From assembly GCA_032718475.1 (NCBI GenBank), contig JAUCBJ010002467.1, forward strand, positions 1-37,376: a stretch of DNA of 37,376 nt, given 5' to 3'. The notes under the pieces were generated by a model. It was not told the origin of the DNA. It was given only the letters and a program-made list of their open reading frames with translations, and made no database searches. Made by a program: the position numbers and the translations under genes. Origin of the DNA: Nemertoderma westbladi. Taxonomy: Eukaryota > Xenacoelomorpha > Nemertodermatida > Nemertodermatidae. Positions 18,298-31,200 of the stretch are shown piece by piece; the first letter of the stretch is position 1, and the number at the start of each line of letters is the position of its first letter.

Positions 18298-18487
18298 AAT
18301 ATTTTCAAAAGTATAGCTTCCACTGACTGGTAAGTCATAAATCTTTATTAAATAATATAAGATGCATCTCACATTCAATGGAACACTTGAACATTTAATG
18401 GCTTTGCTGCTATCCAAAGTAACCAATCACAGACCTCTTGGCAGAAAGAACGGTGACAAGTTGCCTCATTCCATGAGTCAGGCGGCT

Positions 18488-18608
18488 ATTGTACATTGTT
18501 TTATATTATACAGGTAGAGAGAGTTAGACGGTTATTGTACATTGTTTTATATTATACAGCGAGAGAGAGTGAGTTAGGCTGTTATTGTACATTGTTATAT
18601 ATTATACA
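18488..18608 (-). repeat. U4 3' flank, three tandem units
   Basis: Downstream of U4 copy 2 (minus strand), a roughly 40-60-base unit with TGTATAATATAAAACAATGT and a CTAACTCTCTCTACC-like tail occurs three times. The 5' U4 copy has one and a half units. It may hold the snRNA 3' box; its tandem growth is specific to this copy. Confidence 0.65.
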
Positions 18609-18749
18609 GGTACCCCGAGGGCCCCACACAAATTGCTCCTGGTTCCACCGAAGTTTCCCCAGGGCGGGTTATTGGGAATAGTTTTCAATTAGCAATAATC
18701 GCGCCTCGGTTAAACCTCATCGGCTACGATACTGCCTCTGCGCAAAGAT
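18609..18749 (-). ncRNA. U4: U4 spliceosomal snRNA, copy 2
   Basis: Over all 141 positions this is identical to the plus-strand copy at 5569-5709. It includes the kink-turn 5' stem-loop, the U6-pairing region, the unusual CCTGG-stem central hairpin, the Sm site AATTTGTG (18634-18627) and the terminal hairpin. The upstream block is conserved at equal spacing while sequence further out differs, which supports function or recent gene conversion. It lies on the same strand as IQCH, 328 bases beyond the last exon found (19077), so it may sit in an IQCH intron. Confidence 0.9.
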
Positions 18750-18813
18750 ACCTAAACAACCTCCACCCATCTACTTCAATCAAGTAGTTTAACATTAATT
18801 GGGTATCATTAAA
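18750..18813 (-). promoter_or_regulatory. U4 copy 2 promoter block (PSE-like)
   Basis: The 64 bases upstream of U4 copy 2 match the block before copy 1, with the same spacing and only a few substitutions. These fall mostly in the linker between the AAACTACTT element and GGGTGGAGG. The pattern of conserved blocks and free linker is what a proximal sequence element plus start-site region would give. Confidence 0.7.
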
Positions 18814-19076
18814 ATAAAATAAATATATGGATACATATTTTACTTATCCGGTACTAATTGTAAAAACATAAGACAACATTTATATATTATAATTTTCATA
18901 AACAATTAATTTAAAATTATTGATAAATAAAAACGTTTTAAATGTTAATAATGTTTGAATAACTTTCTATAATTTATTACCTGATCGTCTCTTAGCGATA
19001 TTTAAAAGAAGGATTGCCTCCCCAAAGTACATTACTTTACACGCCACCTAGCGTCTAATATCGTGAACTAACTAAC

Positions 19077-19248
19077 CCCAGCGCTATCAAATATCCTTTT
19101 CGTTCCGCTCTTGTTGCTATAGAGATGAGCCAGTTCTGGGTCTGGGCTAAGGTACGGAAGATCTAGGAGATCAGATATCTCCATGTCGTCTATGTGGAGG
19201 TTGCCAGGAACTATGTAGGCATCCTTACCAGATACTATGTTCTTTATT
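19077..19248 (-). CDS. IQCH: IQCH exon (last one found)
   Basis: The acceptor TTGTTATGTTTAG precedes 19248. The exon begins with the third base of an Arg codon and reads [36 protein letters not shown] and [13 protein letters not shown]. The donor GTTAGT at 19076 leaves phase 0. Reading on would hit TAG two codons later, so a splice here is likely, but no following exon could be recognised to the left. Confidence 0.8.
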
Positions 19249-22200
19249 CTAAACATAACAAAACGTCGGTCAAACAATAAACTTGATTACTATCCCATTA
19301 CGAGTTTTACATCGGAAACGGTTTCCAACACTTAATCTACACAAACTCTACATATATTCATATCCTTTCCCCAAACTCCCATTGCCGATATTGAAAACTT
19401 GCTCGTCTATAGGTACCAACAAAGTCTATAGGCACCAAACTTATCGCTTGAGGGCTCGATCAATGTACTTGAGCACAGTGCTTAAACCAAACTTACCGCT
19501 TGAGTGCTCGATCAATGTACTTGAGCACAGTGCTTAAACCATACTTACCGCTTGAGTGCTCGATCAATGTACTGGAGCACAGTGCTTAAACCAAACTTAC
19601 CGCTTGAGTGCTCGATCAATGTACTGGAGCACAGTGCTTAAACCAAACTTACCGCTTGAGTGCTCGATCAATGTACTGGAGCACAGTGCTTAAACCAAAC
19701 TTACAGTTTGAGTGCTCGATCAATGTACTGGAGCACAGTGCTTAAACCAAACTTACCGCTTGAGTGCTCGATCAATGTACTGGAGCACAGTGCTTAAACC
19801 AAACTTACAGTTTGAGTGCTCGATCAATGTACTTGAGCACAGTGCTTAAACCAAACTTACCGCTTGAGTGCTCGATCAATGTACTTGAGCACAGTGCTTA
19901 AACCATACTTACCGCTTGAGTGCTCGATCAATGTACTGGAGCACAGTGCTTAAACCAAACTTACCGCTTGAGTGCTCGATCAATGTACTGGAGCACAGTG
20001 CTTAAACCAAACTTACCGCTTGAGTGCTCGATCAATGTACTGGAGCACAGTGCTTAAACCAAACTTACCGCTTGAGTGCTCGATCAATGTACTGGAGCAC
20101 AGTGCTTAAACCAAACGTACAGTTTGAGTGCTCGATCAATGTACTGGAGCACAGTGCTTAAACCAAACTTACCGCTTGAGTGCTCGATCAATGTACTTGA
20201 GCACAGTGCTTAAACCAAACTTACCGCTTGAGTGCTCGATCAATGTACTGGAGCACAGTGCTTAAACCAAACTTACCGCTTGAGTGCTCGATCAATGTAC
20301 TGGAGCACAGTGCTTAAACCAAACTTACCGTTTGAGTGCTCGATCAATGTACTGGAGCACAGTGCTTAAACCAAACTTACCGCTTGAGTGCTCGATCAAT
20401 GTACTGGAGCACAGTGCTTAAACCAAACTTACCGCTTGAGTGCTCGATCAATGTACTGGAGCACAGTGCTTAAACCAAACTTACCGCTTGAGTGCTCGAT
20501 CAATGTACTGGAGCACAGTGCTTAAACCAAACTTACCGCTTGAGTGCTCGATCAATGTACTGGAGCACAGTGCTTAAACCAAACTTACCGCTTGAGTGCT
20601 CGATCAATGTACTGGAGCACAGTGCTTAAACCAAACTTACCGCTTGAGTGCTCGATCAATGTACTGGAGCACAGTGCTTAAACCAAACTTACCGCTTGAG
20701 TGCTCGATCAATGTACTGGAGCACAGTGCTTAAACCAAACTTACCGCTTGAGTGCTCGATCAATGTACTGGAGCACAGTGCTTAAACCAAACTTACCGCT
20801 TGAGTGCTCGATCAATGTACTGGAGCACAGTGCTTAAACCAAACTTACCGCTTGAGTGCTCGATCAATGTACTGGAGCACAGTGCTTAAACCAAACTTAC
20901 CGCTTGAGTGCTCGATCAATGTACTTGAGCACAGTGCTTAAACCAAACTTACCGCTTGAGTGCTCGATCAATGTACTGGAGCACAGTGCTTAAACCAAAC
21001 TTACCGCTTGAGTGCTCGATCAATGTACTGGAGCACAGTGCTTAAACCAAACTTACCGCTTGAGTGCTCGATCAATGTACTGGAGCACAGTGCTTAAACC
21101 AAACTTACCGCTTGAGTGCTCGATCAATGTACTGGAGCACAGTGCTTAAACCAAACTTACCGCTTGAGTGCTCGATCAATGTACTGGAGCACAGTGCTTA
21201 AACCAAACTTACCGCTTGAGTGCTCGATCAATGTACTGGAGCACAGTGCTTAAACCAAACTTACCGCTTGAGTGCTCGATCAATGTACTGGAGCACAGTG
21301 CTTAAACCAAACTTACCGCTTGAGTGCTCGATCAATGTACTGGAGCACAGTGCTTAAACCAAACTTACCGCTTGAGTGCTCGATCAATGTACTGGAGCAC
21401 AGTGCTTAAACCAAACTTACCGCTTGAGTGCTCGATCAATGTACTGGAGCACAGTGCTTAAACCAAACTTACCGCTTGAGTGCTCGATCAATGTACTGGA
21501 GCACAGTGCTTAAACCAAACTTACAGTTTGAGTGCTCGATCAATGTACTGGAGCACAGTGCTTAAACCAAACTTACAGCTTGAGTGCTCGATCAATGTAC
21601 TGGAGCACAGTGCTTAAACCAAACTTACCGCTTGAGTGCTCGATCAATGTACTGGAGCACAGTGCTTAAACCAAACTTACCGCTTGAGTGCTCGATCAAT
21701 GTACTGGAGCACAGTGCTTAAACCAAACTTACCGCTTGAGTGCTCGATCAATGTACTGGAGCACAGTGCTTAAACCAAACTTACCGCTTGAGTGCTCGAG
21801 GGCTGTACTTGAGCACAGTACTCAAGCACATCTTATGATCAGGAAAACGTTTGATCGCATCAGGTACTATAACGGTAAACCGAGAGTCCACGGGACTCTG
21901 GTCATCAGCGTTGCCTGTAGCAACAGCGTTACGTAGGCCCAGAAGACGACTGTAATATTGTTCCATATCCTCTGTGATTGGCACCGGTGAGATGTAAACT
22001 ACATCAACATTGGGATCTAAAACAGGAAGTAATATTGTAAAATTCAATCTGCTGCACCTGTGACCCAGGGTTATTCTGATTGGTTCAGTGTATAATTCAG
22101 TCTGGTGCACCAGTGACCCAGGGTTATTCTGATTGATTCAGTGTATAATTCAGTCTTATGCACCTGTGACCCAGGGTTATTCTGATTGATTCAGTGTATA

Positions 22201-25200
22201 ATTCAGTCTTATGCACCTGTGACCCAGGGTTATTCTGATTGGTTCAGTGTATAATTCAGTCTTATGCACCTGTGACCCAGGGTTATTCTGATTGGTTCAG
22301 TGTATAATTCAGTCTGGTGCACCAGTGACCCAGGGTTATTCTGATTGGTTCAGTGTATAATTCAGTCTTATGCACCTGTGACCCAGGGTTATTCTGATTG
22401 GTTCAGTGTATAATTCAGTCTTATGCACCTGTGACCCAGTGTTATTCTGATTGGTTCAGTGTATAATTCAGTCTTATGCACCTGTGACCCAGGGTTATTC
22501 TGATTGGTTCAGTGTATAATTCAGTCTTATGCACCTGTGACCCAGTGTTATTCTGATTGGTTCAGTGTATAATTCAGTCTTATGCACCTGTGACCCAGGG
22601 TTATTCTGATTGGTTCAGTGTATAATTCAGTCTTATGCACCTGTGACCCAGGGTTATTCTGATTGGTTCAGTGTATAATTCAGTCTTATGCACCTGTGAC
22701 CCAGGGTTATTCTGATTGGTTCAGTGTATAATTCAGTCTTATGCACCTGTGACCCAGTGTTATTCTGATTGGTTCAGTGTATAATTCAGTCTTATGCACC
22801 TGTGACCCAGGGTTATTCTGATTGGTTCAGTGTATAATTCAGTCTTATGCACCTGTGACCCAGGGTTATTCTGATTGGTTCAGTGTATAATTCAGTCTTA
22901 TGCACCTGTGACCCAGTGTTATTCTGATTGGTTCAGTGTATAATTCAGTCTTATGCACCTGTGACCCAGGGTTATTCTGATTGGTTCAGTGTATAATTCA
23001 GTCTTATGCACCTGTGACCCAGGGTTATTCTGATTGGTTCAGTGTATAATTCAGTCTTATGCACCTGTGACCCAGGGTTATTCTGATTGGTTCAGTGTAT
23101 AATTCAGTCTTATGCACCTGTGACCCAGGGTTATTCTGATTGGTTCAGTGTATAATTCAGTCTTATGCACCTGTGACCCAGGGTTATTCTGATTGGTTCA
23201 GTGTATAATTCAGTCTTATGCACCTGTGACCCAGGGTTATTCTGATTGGTTCAGTGTATAATTCAGTCTGGTGCACCTGTGACCCAGGGTTATTCTGATT
23301 GGTTCAGTGTATAATTCAGTCTTATGCACCTGTGACCCAGGGTTATTCTGATTGGTTCAGTGTATAATTCAGTCTTATGCACCTGTGACCCAGGGTTATT
23401 CTGATTGGTTCAGTGTATAATTCAGTCTTATGCACCTGTGACCCAGGGTTATTCTGATTGGTTCAGTGTATAATTCAGTCTTATGCACCTGTGACCCAGG
23501 GTTATTCTGATTGGTTCAGTGTATAATTCAGTCTTATGCACCTGTGACCCAGGGTTATTCTGATTGGTTCAGTGTATAATTCAGTCTTATGCACCTGTGA
23601 CCCAGGGTTATTCTGATTGGTTCAGTGTATAATTCAGTCTGGTGCACCTGTGACCCAGGGTTATTCTGATTGGTTCAGTGTATAATTCAGTCTTATGCAC
23701 CTGTGACCCAGGGTTATTCTGATTGGTTCAGTGTATAATTCAGTCTGGTGCACCTGTGACCCAGGGTTATTCTGATTGGTTCAGTGTATAATTCAGTCTT
23801 ATGCACCTGTGACCCAGGGTTATTCTGATTGGTTCAGTGTATAATTCAGTCTTATGCACCTGTGACCCAGGGTTATTCTGATTGGTTCAGTGTATAATTC
23901 AGTCTTATGCACCTGTGACCCAGGGTTATTCTGATTGGTTCAGTGTATAATTCAGTCTTATGCACCTGTGACCCAGGGTTATTCTGATTGGTTCAGTGTA
24001 TAATTCAGTCTGGTGCACCTGTGACCCAGGGTTATTCTGATTGATTCAGTGTATAATTCAGTCTTATGCACCTGTGACCCAGGGTTATTCTGATTGGTTC
24101 AGTGTATAATTCAGTCTTATGCACCTGTGACCCAGGGTTATTCTGATTGGTTCAGTGTATAATTCAGTCTGGTGCACCTGTGACCCAGGGTTATTCTGAT
24201 TGGTTCAGTGTATAATTCAGTCTTATGCACCTGTGACCCAGGGTTATTCTGATTGGTTCAGTGTATAATTCAGTCTTATGCACCTGTGACCCAGGGTTAT
24301 TCTGATTGGTTCAGTGTATAATTCAGTCTTATGCACCTGTGACCCAGGGTTATTCTGATTGGTTCAGTGTATAATTCAGTCTTATGCACCTGTGACCCAG
24401 GGTTATTCTGATTGGTTCAGTGTATAATTCAGTCTGGTGCACCTGTGACCCAGGGTTATTCTGATTGATTCAGTGTATAATTCAGTCTTATGCACCTGTG
24501 ACCCAGGGTTATTCTGATTGGTTCAGTGTATAATTCAGTCTGGTGCACCTGTGACCCAGGGTTATTCTGATTGGTTCAGTGTATAATTCAGTCTTATGCA
24601 CCTGTGACCCAGGGTTATTCTGATTGGTTCAGTGTATAATTCAGTCTTATGCACCTGTGACCCAGGGTTATTCTGATTGATTCAGTGTATAATTCAGTCT
24701 TATGCACCTGTGACCCAGGGTTATTCTGATTGGTTCAGTGTATAATTCAGTCTTATGCACCTGTGACCCAGGGTTATTCTGATTGGTTCAGTGTATAATT
24801 CAGTCTGGTGCACCTGTGACCCAGGGTTATTCTGATTGGTTCAGTGTATAATTCAGTCTGGTGCACCTGTGACCCAGGGTTATTCTGATTGATTCAGTGT
24901 ATAATTCAGTCTTATGCACCTGTGACCCAGGGTTATTCTGATTGGTTCAGTGTATAATTCAGTCTTATGCACCTGTGACCCAGGGTTATTCTGATTGGTT
25001 CAGTGTATAATTCAGTCTTATGCACCTGTGACCCAGGGTTATTCTGATTGGTTCAGTGTATAATTCAGTCTGGTGCACCTGTGACCCAGGGTTATTCTGA
25101 TTGGTTCAGTGTATAATTCAGTCTGGTGCACCTGTGACCCAGGGTTATTCTGATTGGTTCAGTGTATAATTCAGTCTGGTGCACCTGTGACCCAGGGTTA

Positions 25201-28200
25201 TTCTGATTGGTTCAGTGTATAATTCAGTCTTATGCACCTGTGACCCAGGGTTATTCTGATTGGTTCAGTGTATAATTCAGTCTTATGCACCTGTGACCCA
25301 GGGTTATTCTGATTGGTTCAGTGTATAATTCAGTCTGGTGCACCTGTGACCCAGGGTTATTCTGATTGGTTCAGTGTATAATTCAGTCTTATGCACCTGT
25401 GACCCAGGGTTATTCTGATTGGTTCAGTGTATAATTCAGTCTTATGCACCTGTGACCCAGGGTTATTCTGATTGGTTCAGTGTATAATTCAGTCTGGTGC
25501 ACCTGTGACCCAGGGTTATTCTGATTGGTTCAGTGTATAATTCAGTCTGGTGCACCTGTGACCCAGGGTTATTCTGATTGGTTCAGTGTATAATTCAGTC
25601 TTATGCACCTGTGACCCAGGGTTATTCTGATTGGTTCAGTGTATAATTCAGTCTGGTGCACCTGTGACCCAGGGTTATTCTGATTGATTCAGTGTATAAT
25701 TCAGTCTTATGCACCTGTGACCCAGGGTTATTCTGATTGGTTCAGTGTATAATTCAGTCTTATGCACCTGTGACCCAGGGTTATTCTGATTGGTTCAGTG
25801 TATAATTCAGTCTGGTGCACCTGTGACCCAGGGTTATTCTGATTGATTCAGTGTATAATTCAGTCTTATGCACCTGTGACCCAGGGTTATTCTGATTGGT
25901 TCAGTGTATAATTCAGTCTTATGCACCTGTGACCCAGGGTTATTCTGATTGGTTCAGTGTATAATTCAGTCTTATGCACCTGTGACCCAGGGTTATTCTG
26001 ATTGGTTCAGTGTATAATTCAGTCTTATGCACCTGTGACCCAGGGTTATTCTGATTGGTTCAGTGTATAATTCAGTCTTATGCACCTGTGACCCAGGGTT
26101 ATTCTGATTGGTTCAGTGTATAATTCAGTCTTATGCACCTGTGACCCAGGGTTATTCTGATTGGTTCAGTGTATAATTCAGTCTTATGCACCTGTGACCC
26201 AGGGTTATTCTGATTGGTTCAGTGTATAATTCAGTCTTATGCACCTGTGACCCAGGGTTATTCTGATTGGTTCAGTGTATAATTCAGTCTTATGCACCTG
26301 TGACCCAGGGTTATTCTGATTGGTTCAGTGTATAATTCAGTCTTATGCACCTGTGACCCAGGGTTATTCTGATTGGTTCAGTGTATAATTCAGTCTTATG
26401 CACCTGTGACCCAGGGTTATTCTGATTGGTTCAGTGTATAATTCAGTCTTATGCACCTGTGACCCAGGGTTATTCTGATTGGTTCAGTGTATAATTCAGT
26501 CTTATGCACCTGTGACCCAGGGTTATTCTGATTGATTCAGTGTATAATTCAGTCTTATGCACCTGTGACCCAGGGTTATTCTGATTGGTTCAGTGTATAA
26601 TTCAGTCTTATGCACCTGTGACCCAGGGTTATTCTGATTGGTTCAGTGTATAATTCAGTCTTATGCACCTGTGACCCAGGGTTATTCTGATTGGTTCAGT
26701 GTATAATTCAGTCTTATGCACCTGTGACCCAGGGTTATTCTGATTGGTTCAGTGTATAATTCAGTCTGGTGCACCTGTGACCCAGGGTTATTCTGATTGA
26801 TTCAGTGTATAATTCAGTCTTATGCACCTGTGACCCAGGGTTATTCTGATTGGTTCAGTGTATAATTCAGTCTTATGCACCTGTGACCCAGGGTTATTCT
26901 GATTGATTCAGTGTATAATTCAGTCTTATGCACCTGTGACCCAGGGTTATTCTGATTGGTTCAGTGTATAATTCAGTCTTATGCACCTGTGACCCAGGGT
27001 TATTCTGATTGGTTCAGTGTATAATTCAGTCTTATGCACCTGTGACCCAGGGTTATTCTGATTGGTTCAGTGTATAATTCAGTCTTATGCACCTGTGACC
27101 CAGGGTTATTCTGATTGGTTCAGTGTATAATTCAGTCTTATGCACCTGTGACCCAGGGTTATTCTGATTGGTTCAGTGTATAATTCAGTCTTATGCACCT
27201 GTGACCCAGGGTTATTCTGATTGGTTCAGTGTATAATTCAGTCTTATGCACCTGTGACCCAGGGTTATTCTGATTGGTTCAGTGTATAATTCAGTCTTAT
27301 GCACCTGTGACCCAGGGTTATTCTGATTGGTTCAGTGTATAATTCAGTCTTATGCACCTGTGACCCAGGGTTATTCTGATTGGTTCAGTGTATAATTCAG
27401 TCTTATGCACCTGTGACCCAGGGTTATTCTGATTGGTTCAGTGTATAATTCAGTCTTATGCACCTGTGACCCAGGGTTATTCTGATTGGTTCAGTGTATA
27501 ATTCAGTCTTATGCACCTGTGACCCAGGGTTATTCTGATTGGTTCAGTGTATAATTCAGTCTGGTGCACCTGTGACCCAGGGTTATTCTGATTGGTTCAG
27601 TGTATAATTCAGTCTGGTGCACCTGTGACCCAGGGTTATTCTGATTGATTCAGTGTATAATTCAGTCTTATGCACCTGTGACCCAGGGTTATTCTGATTG
27701 GTTCAGTGTATAATTCAGTCTTATGCACCTGTGACCCAGGGTTATTCTGATTGGTTCAGTGTATAATTCAGTCTTATGCACCTGTGACCCAGGGTTATTC
27801 TGATTGGTTCAGTGTATAATTCAGTCTTATGCACCTGTGACCCAGGGTTATTCTGATTGGTTCAGTGTATAATTCAGTCTGGTGCACCTGTGACCCAGGG
27901 TTATTCTGATTGGTTCAGTGTATAATTCAGTCTTATGCACCTGTGACCCAGGGTTATTCTGATTGGTTCAGTGTATAATTCAGTCTGGTGCACCTGTGAC
28001 CCAGGGTTATTCTGATTGGTTCAGTGTATAATTCAGTCTGGTGCACCTGTGACCCAGGGTTATTCTGATTGGTTCAGTGTATAATTCAGTCTTATGCACC
28101 TGTGACCCAGGGTTATTCTGATTGGTTCAGTGTATAATTCAGTCTTATGCACCTGTGACCCAGGGTTATTCTGATTGGTTCAGTGTATAATTCAGTCTTA

Positions 28201-31200
28201 TGCACCTGTGACCCAGGGTTATTCTGATTGGTTCAGTGTATAATTCAGTCTTATGCACCTGTGACCCAGGGTTATTCTGATTGGTTCAGTGTATAATTCA
28301 GTCTTATGCACCTGTGACCCAGGGTTATTCTGATTGGTTCAGTGTATAATTCAGTCTTATGCACCTGTGACCCAGGGTTATTCTGATTGGTTCAGTGTAT
28401 AATTCAGTCTTATGCACCTGTGACCCAGGGTTATTCTGATTGATTCAGTGTATAATTCAGTCTTATGCACCTGTGACCCAGGGTTATTCTGATTGGTTCA
28501 GTGTATAATTCAGTCTTATGCACCTGTGACCCAGGGTTATTCTGATTGGTTCAGTGTATAATTCAGTCTTATGCACCTGTGACCCAGGGTTATTCTGATT
28601 GGTTCAGTGTATAATTCAGTCTTATGCACCTGTGACCCAGGGTTATTCTGATTGGTTCAGTGTATAATTCAGTCTTATGCACCTGTGACCCAGGGTTATT
28701 CTGATTGGTTCAGTGTATAATTCAGTCTTATGCACCTGTGACCCAGGGTTATTCTGATTGGTTCAGTGTATAATTCAGTCTTATGCACCTGTGACCCAGG
28801 GTTATTCTGATTGGTTCAGTGTATAATTCAGTCTTATGCACCTGTGACCCAGGGTTATTCTGATTGGTTCAGTGTATAATTCAGTCTGGTGCACCTGTGA
28901 CCCAGGGTTATTCTGATTGGTTCAGTGTATAATTCAGTCTTATGCACCTGTGACCCAGGGTTATTCTGATTGGTTCAGTGTATAATTCAGTCTTATGCAC
29001 CTGTGACCCAGGGTTATTCTGATTGGTTCAGTGTATAATTCAGTCTTATGCACCTGTGACCCAGGGTTATTCAGATTGGTTCAGTGTATAATTCAGTCTG
29101 GTGCACCAGTGACCCAGGGTTATTCTGATTGGTTCAGTGTATAATTCAGTCTGGTGCACCTGTGACCCAGGGTTATTCAGATTGGTTCAGTGTATAATTC
29201 AGTCTGGTGCACCTGTGACCCAGGGTTATTCTGATTGGTTCAGTGTATAATTCAGTCTTATGCACCTGTGACCCAGGGTTATTCAGATTGGTTCAGTGTA
29301 TAATTCAGTCTGGTGCACCAGTGACCCAGGGTTATTCTGATTGGTTCAGTGTATAATTCAGTCTGGTGCACCTGTGACCCAGGGTTATTCTGATTGGTTC
29401 AGTGTATAATTCAGTCTTATGCACCTGTGACCCAGTGTTATTCTGATTGGTTCAGTGTATAATTCAGTCTTATGCACCTGTGACCCAGGGTTATTCTGAT
29501 TGGTTCAGTGTATAATTCAGTCTTATGCACCTGTGACCCAGGGTTATTCTGATTGGTTCAGTGTATAATTCAGTCTTATGCACCTGTGACCCAGGGTTAT
29601 TCTGATTGGTTCAGTGTATAATTCAGTCTTATGCACCTGTGACCCAGGGTTATTCTGATTGGTTCAGTGTATAATTCAGTCTTATGCACCTGTGACCCAG
29701 GGTTATTCTGATTGGTTCAGTGTATAATTCAGTCTTATGCACCTGTGACCCAGGGTTATTCTGATTGATTCAGTGTATAATTCAGTCTTATGCACCTGTG
29801 ACCCAGGGTTATTCTGATTGGTTCAGTGTATAATTCAGTCTTATGCACCTGTGACCCAGGGTTATTCTGATTGGTTCAGTGTATAATTCAGTCTTATGCA
29901 CCTGTGACCCAGGGTTATTCTGATTGGTTCAGTGTATAATTCAGTCTTATGCACCTGTGACCCAGGGTTATTTTGATTGGTTCAGTATATAATTCAGTCT
30001 TATGCACCTGTGACCCAGGGTTATTCTGATTGGTTCAGTGTATAATTCAGTCTTATGCACCTGTGACCCAGGGTTATTCTGATTGATTCAGTGTATAATT
30101 CAGTCTTATGCACCTGTGACCCAGGGTTATTCTGATTGGTTCAGTGTATAATTCAGTCTTATGAACCTGTGACCCAGGGTTATTTTGATTGGTTCAGTGT
30201 ATAATTCAGTCTGGTGCACCTGTGACCCAGGGTTATTCTGATTGATTCAGTGTATAATTCAGTCTTATGCACCTGTGACCCAGGGTTATTCTGATTGGTT
30301 CAGTGTATAATTCAGTCTTATGCACCTGTGACCCAGGGTTATTCTGATTGGTTCAGTGTATAATTCAGTCTTATGCACCTGTGACCCAGGGTTATTCTGA
30401 TTGGTTCAGTGTATAATTCAGTCTTATGCACCTGTGACCCAGGGTTATTCTGATTGGTTCAGTGTATAATTCAGTCTTATGCACCTGTGACCCAGGGTTA
30501 TTCTGATTGGTTCAGTGTATAATTCAGTCTTATGAACCTGTGACCCAGGGTTATTTTGATTGGTTCAGTGTATAATTCAGTCTGGTGCACCTGTGACCCA
30601 GGGTTATTCTGATTGGTTCAGTGTATAATTCAGTCTTATGCACCTGTGACCCAGGATTATTCTGATTGGTTCAGTGTATAATTCAGTCTTATGCACCTGT
30701 GACCCAGGGTTATTCTGATTGGTTCAGTGTATAATTCAGTCTTATGCACCTGTGACCCAGGGTTATTCTGATTGGTTCAGTGTATAATTCAGTCTTATGA
30801 ACCTGTGACCCAGGGTTATTTTGATTGGTTCAGTGTATAATTCAGTCTGGTGCACCTGTGACCCAGGGTTATTCTGATTGGTTCAGTGTATAATTCAGTC
30901 TTATGCACCTGTGACCCAGGATTATTCTGATTGGTTCAGTGTATAATTCAGTCTTATGCACCTGTGACCCAGGGTTATTCTGATTGGTTCAGTGTATAAT
31001 TCAGTCTGCTGCACCTTACCGTAAATGTCACAAACACTCACCGTAAATGTCACAAACACTCACCGTAAATGTCACAAACACTCACCGTAAATGTCACAAA
31101 CACTCACCGTAAATGTCACAAACACTCACCGTAAATGTCACAAACACTCACCGTAAATGTCACAAACACTCACCGTAAATGTCACACAGACGTCCCATTT

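Noticed and set aside
19283-21936. Plus-strand frames through the 52-bp array
   Set aside because: They are translations of a non-coding minisatellite; a 52-base period cannot keep a frame.
22042-31016. CRISPR-like regular spacing
   Set aside because: The units are contiguous with no variable spacers, in an intron of an animal gene; it is a minisatellite.
22042-31016. 53-bp unit as another splice-site-derived array
   Set aside because: On the minus strand it has a CAG/GTGCAT string but no resemblance to the ends of either neighbouring exon, unlike the 52- and 22-bp arrays.
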